This document shows, one piece after another, positions 1 to 5,440 of a DNA stretch of 5,440 nt. Position 1 is the stretch's first letter. Each line of letters begins with the position of its first letter. The DNA is from an uncultured Eubacteriales bacterium (lineage in GTDB: Bacteria > Bacillota > Clostridia > Oscillospirales > Oscillospiraceae): the NCBI GenBank assembly GCA_958427375.1, contig CAUABY010000152.1:1-5440 (forward strand), given 5' to 3'. The notes beneath the pieces are model-generated. The model was not told the DNA's origin. It ran no database searches and saw only the letters and a program-made list of their open reading frames with translations. The position numbers and the translations under genes are program-made.

Positions 1-720
1 GTAAAAGTCCTCAATGCTCTGGTTCTCATGGCAGAAAACCTTGATGACCTTCTCGCCGCTCATCATCTCCTGCACGAAGCCCTCGGTCTTGGCGAGGACA
101 ACCTGCGCCTGCATGAAGTAACGCGCGGAGCCGCCGCCGAGCTTCTTGGCGACAAAGAACATGGCCACAACGCCCAGCAGCAGCACAAGCGTGAGCCACA
201 CACTGAAATAGAGCATGATGCAGAAAACTGTCAGCACAATCGCGCCCGCCTGAATGAGCGAGGGGAGCACCTGCGAGACGAGCTGGCGGAGGGTGTCAAT
301 GTCGTTTGTGTAGTAGCTCATGATGTTGCCGGTCTGGTTGGTGTCAAAAAACCGGATGGGCAGATCCTGCATGCCGCCGAAAACCTCGCGGCGGAGCTTG
401 TCAAGGAAGCCCTGCGTCATAATTGCCATCAGCTGGGTGTTGACAAGCTGTGCGATTACGCCGAGCAGGTAGAACGAGCCGAGGATGACGAGGTAGTGAA
501 CTATCTCAGGCTTGGCTGCCGCCCAGTCGCCGGTTTTGTAGAGCCGTTCTACAACGGTGAGCACGTTTTGTATGAAGAGTGAGGGGATGGAGCTGACAAC
601 GGCGGAGAAGAGAATGCACAGCATCGTCAGCGGTGCGAGCACGGGGTAGTAGCCGAAAAACTTCTTAATTGTGCGGCCAAGGGAGCTCATATCGGTCTTT
701 TGGACTTCGTTTTTAGTCAT
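1..720 (-). CDS. ABC exporter half-transporter, partner subunit (3' end missing)
   Basis: This reading frame is open from an ATG at 718-720 to the left edge, giving 240 residues without a stop. It is the membrane domain of a type IV ABC exporter: hydrophobic segments lie at about residues 24-48 and 76-96, with a further membrane pair at about 160-195. Family-typical stretches are visible: FFDTNQTGNIMSYYTNDIDT at about 125-144 in the first cytoplasmic loop, and EGFVQEMMSGEKVIKVF at about 214-230. The nucleotide-binding domain should follow outside the window. The start overlaps the stop of the preceding half-transporter gene by 8 nt, with GGAGG 8 nt upstream of the ATG, so the two are probably co-translated and form a heterodimer in the cytoplasmic membrane. 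Because the neighbour has a degenerate ATP site, this subunit is expected to carry the catalytic Glu and switch His; that is inference. Substrate is unknown (drug, lipid or peptide are all possible). Confidence 0.9.
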   Translation of the reverse strand, partial: MTKNEVQKTDMSSLGRTIKKFFGYYPVLAPLTMLCILFSAVVSSIPSLFIQNVLTVVERLYKTGDWAAAKPEIVHYLVILGSFYLLGVIAQLVNTQLMAIMTQGFLDKLRREVFGGMQDLPIRFFDTNQTGNIMSYYTNDIDTLRQLVSQVLPSLIQAGAIVLTVFCIMLYFSVWLTLVLLLGVVAMFFVAKKLGGGSARYFMQAQVVLAKTEGFVQEMMSGEKVIKVFCHENQSIEDFY

Positions 721-2455
721 CGAGCTCACCTCCGTTCGTCTGCTGCTCATATACCTCGCGGTAGATGTCACAGCGCGCGAGCAGCTCATCATGCTGCCCA
801 AGGTCGGCGATGCTGCCGTTGTCCATGACGACGATGAGGTCAGCATCCTGCACGGAGGCCACACGCTGGGCGATTATTATTTTGGTTGTCTCAGGTATGT
901 AGGCCTTGAAGCCCGCGCGTATGAGCGCGTCGGTCTTTGTGTCGACAGCGCTGGTCGAGTCGTCAAGAACGAGTATTTTGGGCTTTTTCAGCAGCGCGCG
1001 GGCTATGCACAGACGCTGCTTCTGCCCGCCGGATACATTGGTGCCGCCCTGCTCAATGTAGGTGTTGTAGCCGTTGGGAAAGGCGCTTATGAAGCTGTCC
1101 GCCTGAGCGAGCCTGCAGGCCTCCGCCATCTCCTCATCAGTCGCGTCGGGATTGCCCCAGCGGAGGTTGTCTTTAATCGTGCCGGAGAAGAGCAGGTTCT
1201 TTTGCAGCACCACGGCCACTGCGGAGCGCAGAGTGTCAAGGTCATACTCGCGCACATCGTGCCCGCCGACCTTTACGCTGCCCTCGGTCACGTCATAAAG
1301 GCGTGAGATGAGCTGGATGAGCGTGGACTTGCTTGAACCCGTGCCGCCGAGTATGCCGACGGTCATGCCGGATTTTATGTGCAAATCTATGTTTGAAAGC
1401 GCGTACTTTTTCGCGCTGAGCGAGTATTTAAAGGATACGCCGTCAAAATCGACAGAGCCGTCCTTGACCTCATGCAGCGCGTTTTCGGGGTTTGTGAGCG
1501 TGGGTTCCTCGCGCAGAACCTCAACGATACGCGCGGCGGACTCGGCCGACATGGTGAGCATGATGTATATCATGGATATCATCATCAGCGACATCAGAAT
1601 CTGGAAGCCATAGGTCAGCATGGCGGAAATCTGACCGACGTCAATAACCGTGCCCTGGCTGGAGATGATGAGCTTTGAGCCGACAGCGAGAATGAAAATC
1701 ATGTTGAAGTTCAGGCACAGCTGCATGACCGGCGAGTTGAGCGCGGCAATGCGCTCGGCATAGGTGAAGTCCTTGGCGATATCGCCGCTGGCCTTACCGA
1801 ACTTCTGCTTTTCATAGTCCTCGCGGGCAAAGCTCTTCACAACGCGCATACCGCGCACGTTTTCCTCGATGGACTCGTTGAGCTTGTCGTACTTCTTGAA
1901 CACCGCGCGGAAAGCGGGCAGGGCTTTTTTTGCGATGAAGTACATAGTAAAGCCCAGCACCGGGATGACCACCACGAAGCTCAGCGCGAGCCTGCCGCCC
2001 ATGATGAATGCCATTGCAATGGCGAAAACGAACATCAGCGGGGCGCGGATGGCTGTGCGAATCATCATCATAAACGCGTACATCACGTTGCCAACGTCGG
2101 TGGTCAGGCGCGTGACGAGAGAGGCGGTGGAGAACTTGTCTATATTCTCAAAAGAGAAGCTCTGCACCTTGGCAAAGATGTCATGCCGGAGGTTTCGCGC
2201 AAAGCCAGAGGCGGCCTTGGAACAGGTGAAGCCGCCGAGCGAGCCGCACGAGAGCGAGACGAAGGCCAGAAGCACCAGAATGAGCCCAGTTTTTACAACG
2301 TCGCCCATGTCGGCACCGGCCTTTATTGTGTTGACGAGCTGCGCGGTTATAAAGGGTATGGTAACCTCAATCAAAACCTCAAAAATCATCAGAATAAAGG
2401 TTATGACGGTGGGTTTCTTGAACTCGCGCAGGCTCTTTGTAAGCTCACGTATCAT
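713..2455 (-). CDS. ABC exporter half-transporter, degenerate-site subunit (TM287-like)
   Basis: A complete 580-residue half-transporter: an N-terminal six-helix membrane domain (about 15-310) and a C-terminal ATPase domain (about 330-570). Motifs visible are Walker A GGTGSSKST (370-378), Q-loop Gln418, signature VSGGQ (474-478), Walker B ILVLDD (494-499), D-loop SAVD (502-505) and the switch region IIIAQR (526-531). The catalytic Glu after Walker B is Asp499 and the switch His is Gln530. These are the two substitutions known in the non-catalytic subunit of heterodimeric exporters such as Thermotoga maritima TM287/TM288. Its own signature is intact, so it should complete the active site on its partner, encoded by the next overlapping gene. 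Walker A has Ser at 375 where Gly is commonest. The ATG at 2453-2455 is the first usable start, because an in-frame TAA lies 3 nt upstream of it. The ribosome binding site is unusually far away. Substrate is not predictable from sequence. Confidence 0.95.
   Translation of the reverse strand: MIRELTKSLREFKKPTVITFILMIFEVLIEVTIPFITAQLVNTIKAGADMGDVVKTGLILVLLAFVSLSCGSLGGFTCSKAASGFARNLRHDIFAKVQSFSFENIDKFSTASLVTRLTTDVGNVMYAFMMMIRTAIRAPLMFVFAIAMAFIMGGRLALSFVVVIPVLGFTMYFIAKKALPAFRAVFKKYDKLNESIEENVRGMRVVKSFAREDYEKQKFGKASGDIAKDFTYAERIAALNSPVMQLCLNFNMIFILAVGSKLIISSQGTVIDVGQISAMLTYGFQILMSLMMISMIYIMLTMSAESAARIVEVLREEPTLTNPENALHEVKDGSVDFDGVSFKYSLSAKKYALSNIDLHIKSGMTVGILGGTGSSKSTLIQLISRLYDVTEGSVKVGGHDVREYDLDTLRSAVAVVLQKNLLFSGTIKDNLRWGNPDATDEEMAEACRLAQADSFISAFPNGYNTYIEQGGTNVSGGQKQRLCIARALLKKPKILVLDDSTSAVDTKTDALIRAGFKAYIPETTKIIIAQRVASVQDADLIVVMDNGSIADLGQHDELLARCDIYREVYEQQTNGGELDD
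729..733 (-). promoter_or_regulatory. Ribosome binding site for the partner ABC subunit, inside the upstream gene
   Basis: GGAGG on the minus strand lies 8 nt before the ATG at 718-720 and within the last codons of the upstream half-transporter gene (Gly-Gly-Glu). It fixes the start of the partner gene and implies translational coupling of the two subunits. Confidence 0.8.
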
Positions 2456-2470
2456 AGCTTAATGGATCAA

Positions 2471-2479
2471 CTCCCTTCC
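2471..2479 (-). promoter_or_regulatory. Purine-rich ribosome binding site with long spacing before the ABC exporter gene
   Basis: The minus strand reads GGAAGGGAG here, but its end is 15 nt from the ATG at 2453-2455, against the usual 5-9 nt. Directly after it comes TTG ATC CAT TAA (2459-2470), a possible three-codon open frame in phase with the exporter gene and ending one codon before its ATG. Either translation starts inefficiently at the ATG, or the tiny frame is translated and ribosomes re-initiate. No clear -35/-10 promoter is recognisable in the 111-nt gap. Confidence 0.45.
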
Positions 2480-2514
2480 TTTGGGGTAAAAAAATCTGTG
2501 GATTTGATATAAAG

Positions 2515-2544
2515 AGAGAGGAGCAGGCGGACCCTCTCCTCTCT
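2515..2544 (-). terminator. Candidate terminator hairpin after acpP
   Basis: Inverted repeat AGAGAGGAG (2515-2523) and CTCCTCTCT (2536-2544) forms a 9-bp stem. It can extend by three more pairs (2525-2527 with 2533-2535) around a 5-nt loop if C2524 is bulged. In the direction of transcription it begins 22 nt after the acpP stop and is followed by CTTTATAT, a weak U-tract. About 10 nt further on, a small AT-rich hairpin (AAATC, loop CACA, GATTT, 2492-2505) runs into a seven-T tract (2488-2494). Together these may end or attenuate transcription between the housekeeping block and the exporter genes. The poor U-tract after the stronger stem keeps confidence moderate. Confidence 0.5.
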
Positions 2545-2566
2545 AACGAATAATGCCTTTGAGCGA

Positions 2567-2794
2567 TTACTTGAGCTTCTCAAGGTAATCGACAATCTTT
2601 GCCACGGTGGTGAGCTGGGAAGCATCATCATCACTGATGCTGATGCTGTAATTGTCCTCAAGGGACATGATAAGCTCAACAACGTCCAGAGAGTCCGCAC
2701 CGAGGTCGTCAACGATATTGGTTTCCATGGTGATGCTGTCCGGCTCGACCTCAAATTGCTGAGCCAGAGTGTCTCTAACGTTTTCAAAAATCAT
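2567..2794 (-). CDS. acpP: Acyl carrier protein
   Basis: This 75-residue acidic protein matches the usual ACP length of 75-80. The phosphopantetheine attachment motif DSL is at 34-36 within DDLGADSLDVVEL (29-41), so Ser35 is the expected site for the 4'-phosphopantetheine arm, added by AcpS. The C-terminal DDDASQLTTVAKIVDYLEKL (55-74) is the conserved final helical region. It carries growing acyl chains in the cytoplasm for type II fatty acid synthesis and donates acyl groups to phospholipid acyltransferases. A consensus GGAGG lies 7 nt upstream of the ATG. The gene sits 39 nt after jag, with no fab, plsX or rnc gene visible. It could be the sole housekeeping ACP or a secondary copy; the window cannot tell. 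Compared with typical ACPs, the segment after the second helix reads NYSISISDDD, with Tyr and Ser where Phe and Pro are commoner. Confidence 0.95.
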   Translation of the reverse strand: MIFENVRDTLAQQFEVEPDSITMETNIVDDLGADSLDVVELIMSLEDNYSISISDDDASQLTTVAKIVDYLEKLK

Positions 2795-2833
2795 GGTAGT
2801 TCCTCCAATGTGAAATACACAAATTAATGATGT

Positions 2834-3706
2834 TTAGGCCCACTCGCGGCTCTGAGGCTTGTTGGAGCCTGTCGCGGTGTTGGCATAGCTGGGCGTGGTG
2901 GTGTCAGCGGGCTTTGCGGCGGGTGTACTGCGGTGGTCATCACTGCGGCGGCGGTCGTCATAGCGGCGCTCACCGCGGCGGTTATTGCCGCCCTCGCCGT
3001 CGCCACGCACATAGGACACGACAACGCGGCGGTTCGGTTCAACGCCGGTGGAGCTGGTAGTCACACCCTCGTAATTTTGCAGCGCGGTGTGGATAACATG
3101 GCGCTCATAGGAATTCATCGGCTCAAGAGCCATGCTGCGCTTGTACTTGATGGCCTTCTCCGCCATCTTCTCCGCGAGGCGGGTGAGAGATTCCTCTCTC
3201 TTGGCGCGGTAGTTCTCCGCATCCACACTGATGTGGGTGTGCGTGTCGCTGCCGCGGCTGATAGCGTAATTGGTCAGGTGCTGGATAGCGTCGAGCGTCT
3301 CACCGCGGCGGCCGATGATGGCGCCCATGCCCTGCCCGGAGATGTTGACATTGATGCCGCCGTTGTCGCGCGCGGTAAGCTTAAGCTCTGCCTTTACGCC
3401 CATGCGCTCAAGCAGGCCGCTTATGAATGCGCGCACCGCGGCGTACTGCTCAGGCTCGTCAATGGGAGCGGCGGGGGCGGCGCTCTCGGCGGGCTTTGCC
3501 TCAACCTTCGCGGGCTCTTCCACGGGGGTGGGCACCTCATAGCTCACGCGGATAACAGCAGGGGATGCGCCGATGCCGAAGAAGCCGGATTTGGCGCGCT
3601 CTATGATCTCAACAGACACATCGTCGCGGTCGAGTCCAAGCTCCTTGAGAGCCGCGGAGACAGCATCGTCCTCTGTGCGGCCGGACTTTTCCAATGTTTT
3701 TATCAT
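2834..3706 (-). CDS. jag: RNA-binding protein Jag/KhpB (Jag_N, KH and R3H domains)
   Basis: A 290-residue protein with the standard three-part layout. The Jag_N domain is at 1-56 (KSGFFGIGASPAVIRV at 39-54 is diagnostic). An Ala/Pro/Glu-rich linker spans about 57-86. A KH domain spans about 88-160 with the RNA-binding GxxG loop G132-R-R-G135. An R3H domain spans about 163-233 with the defining R202-xxx-H206. Jag/KhpB (also EloR) is a cytoplasmic RNA-binding protein that, with KhpA, influences cell elongation and division in pneumococci. After the R3H domain comes a tail of about 57 residues, first Arg/Asp/Gly-rich (235-259), then Pro/Thr/Ala-rich, probably disordered. The start lies 22 nt after the yidC stop, and its AGGAG is 12 nt from the ATG, a longish spacing. 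The position directly after yidC is the conserved one, suggesting co-expression. Confidence 0.95.
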   Translation of the reverse strand: MIKTLEKSGRTEDDAVSAALKELGLDRDDVSVEIIERAKSGFFGIGASPAVIRVSYEVPTPVEEPAKVEAKPAESAAPAAPIDEPEQYAAVRAFISGLLERMGVKAELKLTARDNGGINVNISGQGMGAIIGRRGETLDAIQHLTNYAISRGSDTHTHISVDAENYRAKREESLTRLAEKMAEKAIKYKRSMALEPMNSYERHVIHTALQNYEGVTTSSTGVEPNRRVVVSYVRGDGEGGNNRRGERRYDDRRRSDDHRSTPAAKPADTTTPSYANTATGSNKPQSREWA

Positions 3707-3728
3707 AATATTAAGTTACTCCTGTTAA

Positions 3729-5048
3729 TCATTCTTCGCTCGCGCCGGTCTCTTCAATAACCTGCTCGACTGCGGCGCTGAGCTCGTCCGGAATGTTCTC
3801 GTCGATAGACGGGGCAAATTCGGACTCAGCGGCGGCGGCTATAGTGGCTGCCTCTGCGTTTTCGGGGTTGCTGTAGCGGTCAGGCACATATGCACGGCCG
3901 CGGGCATAGCGGCGGTTGCCGACCTGAGAGGCGGGCAGTTCGTTGTCCTTGATGCCAAGGCGCTCGCGGCGGGCGGCGCGCTCGGCCTTGTCAAGCGCGG
4001 CCTTGCGCTCATCAAGCTTCTGCTTCTCAAAAGCCTGCTGCTTTTTCTTGCTGGTGTTGGCGTTCTTCTCGGTCTTGCCCTCCGCGCGCAGACGCTCGGT
4101 CTCAAGGCGCTTTGCCTCAAGCTCCTTCTCGCGTTCGCTGCGGGCGGCCAGACGCTCCGCGTCCTCCTTGTCAAGCAGCTTCTGGTAGTGCTTGGTCAGG
4201 ACGAAGTCACGGGACATGCCGAACACGCTGTTGGCAATCCAGTAAATACCCATGGCGGCGGGCATGACAAAGCAAATCCACACGCTCATGAGCGGCATGA
4301 CGATGTTCAAGCTCTTCATGGAGGCCTGAGCCTGCGCGTCAGCCTGAGGATTTGCGAGGTTGGAAATCTTCATCGACGCCCAGGAGAGGCCGGCGGAGAT
4401 AAACGGGATGAGGAACAGACCCAGCGCCGGGAGCCACACATGCACGTCGCTCCAATCGGTGGAAAACATGAAGTTCCACTTGGGCTGGCTGCCAAGGTTG
4501 AGGCCGAGGAAGCTGAAGTCGATGTCCATAAGCCCGTCAAGCTGACCGGCGAGAGCGGACTGAAGCTCGCTCCAATGGGTGTGCGCAAGCTCGGTGAGCT
4601 TGATTTCAAAGTAGGCGTCGGCCTTGGCGGGGATGGTGTAGAGCCCCGCGCCCACAAAGTAGGACTGAATCGCGTCCACCATCTCCTGCGCCACGAACAT
4701 CATCCTTGTCAGCGGCTGACGGATAACGCTGTAGAGCGCGATGAGGATGGGGAAAGGGATGAGAGACCACAGGCATCCGGAGGTGGGGCTTGCGCCATTT
4801 TCCTTGTAGAGTTTCTGCATCTCTTGGTTGAGCTTCTGCGGGTTGCCTTCGTGACGGCGCTGAAGCTCCTGCATCTGGGGCTGTAGACGGGTGGTGCGCA
4901 TCATACCCTTTTTGCTCTTGGCCATGAAAGGCGTGAGAATCAGGTTAACTGCCAGAGCGAACAGGATGACTGCCCAGCCGTAGTTTCCGGTCAGCTCATA
5001 GAGCTTGACCATAAGCCATGCAAATGGCTTTGTGATTGCTGCCCACAT
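3729..5048 (-). CDS. yidC: Membrane protein insertase YidC (Gram-positive type, long charged C-terminus)
   Basis: A 439-residue YidC/Oxa1/Alb3 protein that inserts proteins into the cytoplasmic membrane, alone or with SecYEG. Visible parts: a short N-terminal helix (1-19), TM1 (24-43), the cytoplasmic helical hairpin (about 50-88, RLQPQMQELQRRHEGNPQKL) and TM2 (93-110). An extracytoplasmic loop (about 113-203) contains the IDFSFLGLNLG stretch. TM3 (204-226) and two close helices (248-281, ending PAAMGIYWIANSVFGMSRDF) follow. There is no lipobox or signal peptide, unlike Bacillus SpoIIIJ. Aligned to the Escherichia coli TM containing Arg366, the groove arginine is Asn35 here. Residues 292-367 are a highly charged, probably coiled-coil extension, followed by an acidic tail (396-439); similar tails in other bacteria help bind ribosomes. 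AAGGAG lies 6 nt before the ATG. Neighbours yidD and jag are the classical ones. Confidence 0.97.
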   Translation of the reverse strand: MWAAITKPFAWLMVKLYELTGNYGWAVILFALAVNLILTPFMAKSKKGMMRTTRLQPQMQELQRRHEGNPQKLNQEMQKLYKENGASPTSGCLWSLIPFPILIALYSVIRQPLTRMMFVAQEMVDAIQSYFVGAGLYTIPAKADAYFEIKLTELAHTHWSELQSALAGQLDGLMDIDFSFLGLNLGSQPKWNFMFSTDWSDVHVWLPALGLFLIPFISAGLSWASMKISNLANPQADAQAQASMKSLNIVMPLMSVWICFVMPAAMGIYWIANSVFGMSRDFVLTKHYQKLLDKEDAERLAARSEREKELEAKRLETERLRAEGKTEKNANTSKKKQQAFEKQKLDERKAALDKAERAARRERLGIKDNELPASQVGNRRYARGRAYVPDRYSNPENAEAATIAAAAESEFAPSIDENIPDELSAAVEQVIEETGASEE

Positions 5049-5093
5049 AGGTTTCTCCTTGTGTGTTTAGATTTGTAAGTTGCCCTGGACGCC

Positions 5094-5312
5094 TTATGGC
5101 ACAGGGTCATAGATGTCATAGTCCTTTCCGTGGAAAGGGTGGCATCTGAGAATACGCCGGAAAGCAAGCCAGCCGCCCTTGAGGGCGCCGTGCTTTTCTA
5201 TAGCCTCCACAGCATACTGCGAGCAGGTGGGGATAAACCGGCAGCAGGGCGGACGGTTGGGGGAGATATACTTCTGGTAGAAGTGTATCATTGCCAGCAT
5301 CAGCTTTTTCAT
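5094..5312 (-). CDS. yidD: Membrane protein insertion efficiency factor YidD
   Basis: A 72-residue protein of the YidD (DUF37) family, at the normal family length. The hallmark stretches are present: FYQKYISP near the N-terminus, CCRFIPTCSQYA with three cysteines, the GALKGGW segment and CHPFH near the C-terminus. YidD is a small protein at the inner face of the membrane that improves YidC-dependent insertion; its exact mechanism is unclear. I chose the ATG at 5310-5312 because AAGGTGAG ends 8 nt upstream and the product then begins MKKLM, as family members usually do. An in-frame GTG at 5322-5324 would add four residues and overlap the rnpA stop by 3 nt (GTGA), but it has a poorer ribosome binding site. 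The yidC gene follows after about 45 nt, with no visible promoter. Confidence 0.93.
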   Translation of the reverse strand: MKKLMLAMIHFYQKYISPNRPPCCRFIPTCSQYAVEAIEKHGALKGGWLAFRRILRCHPFHGKDYDIYDPVP

Positions 5313-5320
5313 ACCACGAC

Positions 5321-5440
5321 TCACCTTAAAAGCTCAAGCTTGCGGCAGGCGGCGAGGAAAGCCTCGTCCATCCTGCGGTACTCCGCGCCCACGCTCCTTG
5401 AGCGCGCGACGATGACAATGTCAAAGCCGGTTTTCAGCGC
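5321..5440 (-). CDS. rnpA: Ribonuclease P protein component, C-terminal part
   Basis: Only the last 39 codons and the TGA stop (5321-5323) are in the window. The frame reads LKTGFDIVIVARSRS and ends AACRKLELLR, matching the conserved end of the RNase P protein (the G-[YF]-D-[IV]-V-[IV]-[IV]-A-R pattern followed by a final helix). RnpA is the small basic subunit that assists the catalytic RNA of RNase P in trimming the 5' leader from precursor tRNAs. The family is normally about 110-130 residues, so roughly two thirds lie beyond the right edge. The immediate downstream yidD and then yidC confirm the assignment by context; rpmH would be expected upstream. The yidD start region touches its stop codon, so the genes are very probably co-transcribed. 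Confidence 0.9.
   Translation of the reverse strand, partial: ALKTGFDIVIVARSRSVGAEYRRMDEAFLAACRKLELLR

Noticed and set aside
28..582. Long plus-strand open frame opposite the partial ABC exporter gene
   Set aside because: It is the antisense shadow of a clear membrane-domain coding frame. The product is a His/Glu-rich sequence with no recognisable fold, and it has no convincing start signal.
671..1306. Plus-strand 211-codon frame opposite the ATPase domain
   Set aside because: The opposite strand carries every ABC ATPase motif in frame, so this is a by-product of G+C-rich coding sequence.
2467..2787. Minus-strand 106-codon frame overlapping acpP in another phase
   Set aside because: The acpP frame has the DSL motif and a consensus ribosome binding site. 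This alternative has Ser/Leu/Thr-rich low-complexity content.
2834..3060. Recurrent GCGGCGG/CGCGGCG motifs at the jag 3' end, resembling a repeat array
   Set aside because: They are irregular in spacing and explained by Arg, Gly and Asp codons of the Jag tail; no regular repeat or spacer structure exists.
2933..3760. Plus-strand 275-codon frame opposite jag, Ala/Val-rich at its start
   Set aside because: It runs through the whole jag gene and beyond its start. The apparent hydrophobic N-terminus comes from reading the Arg/Asp tail codons backwards.
4188..4886. Plus-strand 232-codon frame opposite yidC
   Set aside because: Antisense to the conserved YidC membrane region; composition is His/Gly/Val-rich with no domain or ribosome binding site.
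5313..5324. GTG start for yidD at 5322-5324
   Set aside because: The ATG at 5310-5312 has AAGGTGAG at good spacing and gives the usual YidD N-terminus. The GTG lies inside that binding site.
1..5440. A novel defence, mobile or biosynthetic system
   Set aside because: Every substantial frame on the coding strand belongs to a known housekeeping or transporter family, and the gaps are too short to hide another gene.

Overview
The window reads almost entirely on the minus strand, right to left, as one block of housekeeping genes followed by a transporter pair. In transcription order: the 3' end of rnpA (cut by the right edge), yidD, yidC, jag (khpB), acpP, then two ABC-exporter half-transporter genes, the second cut by the left edge. 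Spacers are short (about 22 to 45 nt, or overlaps) until a 111-nt gap between acpP and the exporter genes. No stretch longer than 300 bases lacks a gene. I see no tRNA, rRNA, CRISPR array, insertion sequence or phage gene.

The organism looks like a Gram-positive anaerobe of the class Clostridia, perhaps an Oscillospirales/Ruminococcaceae-like lineage. The reasons are a base composition above half G+C, a short Gram-positive-type YidC without the large periplasmic domain of proteobacteria, a three-domain Jag protein, strong GGAGG-type ribosome binding sites, and a heterodimeric exporter of the kind common in Firmicutes. The class-level placement is inference from gene style; no marker here settles the genus.

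Region by region: 5094-5440 holds rnpA and yidD, and 3729-5048 yidC. Region 2834-3706 holds jag and completes the conserved rnpA-yidD-yidC-jag block that often lies near the chromosome origin with rpmH and dnaA. In many Firmicutes mnmE and mnmG follow jag; here a free-standing acyl carrier protein gene (2567-2794) follows instead. A hairpin at 2515-2544 is a plausible terminator after acpP. Beyond it, 713-2455 encodes the degenerate-site half of a heterodimeric ABC exporter, and 1-720 the membrane half of its partner, the two genes overlapping by 8 nt.

Functionally the first block covers RNase P processing of tRNA (RnpA), membrane protein insertion (YidD, YidC), RNA binding (Jag) and acyl-chain carriage (ACP). 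The exporter is probably an independent unit of unknown substrate. I do not see a new defence, mobile or biosynthetic system. The most notable points are the asparagine at the usual groove-arginine position of YidC, the long charged tails on YidC and Jag, and the jag-acpP-exporter gene order.
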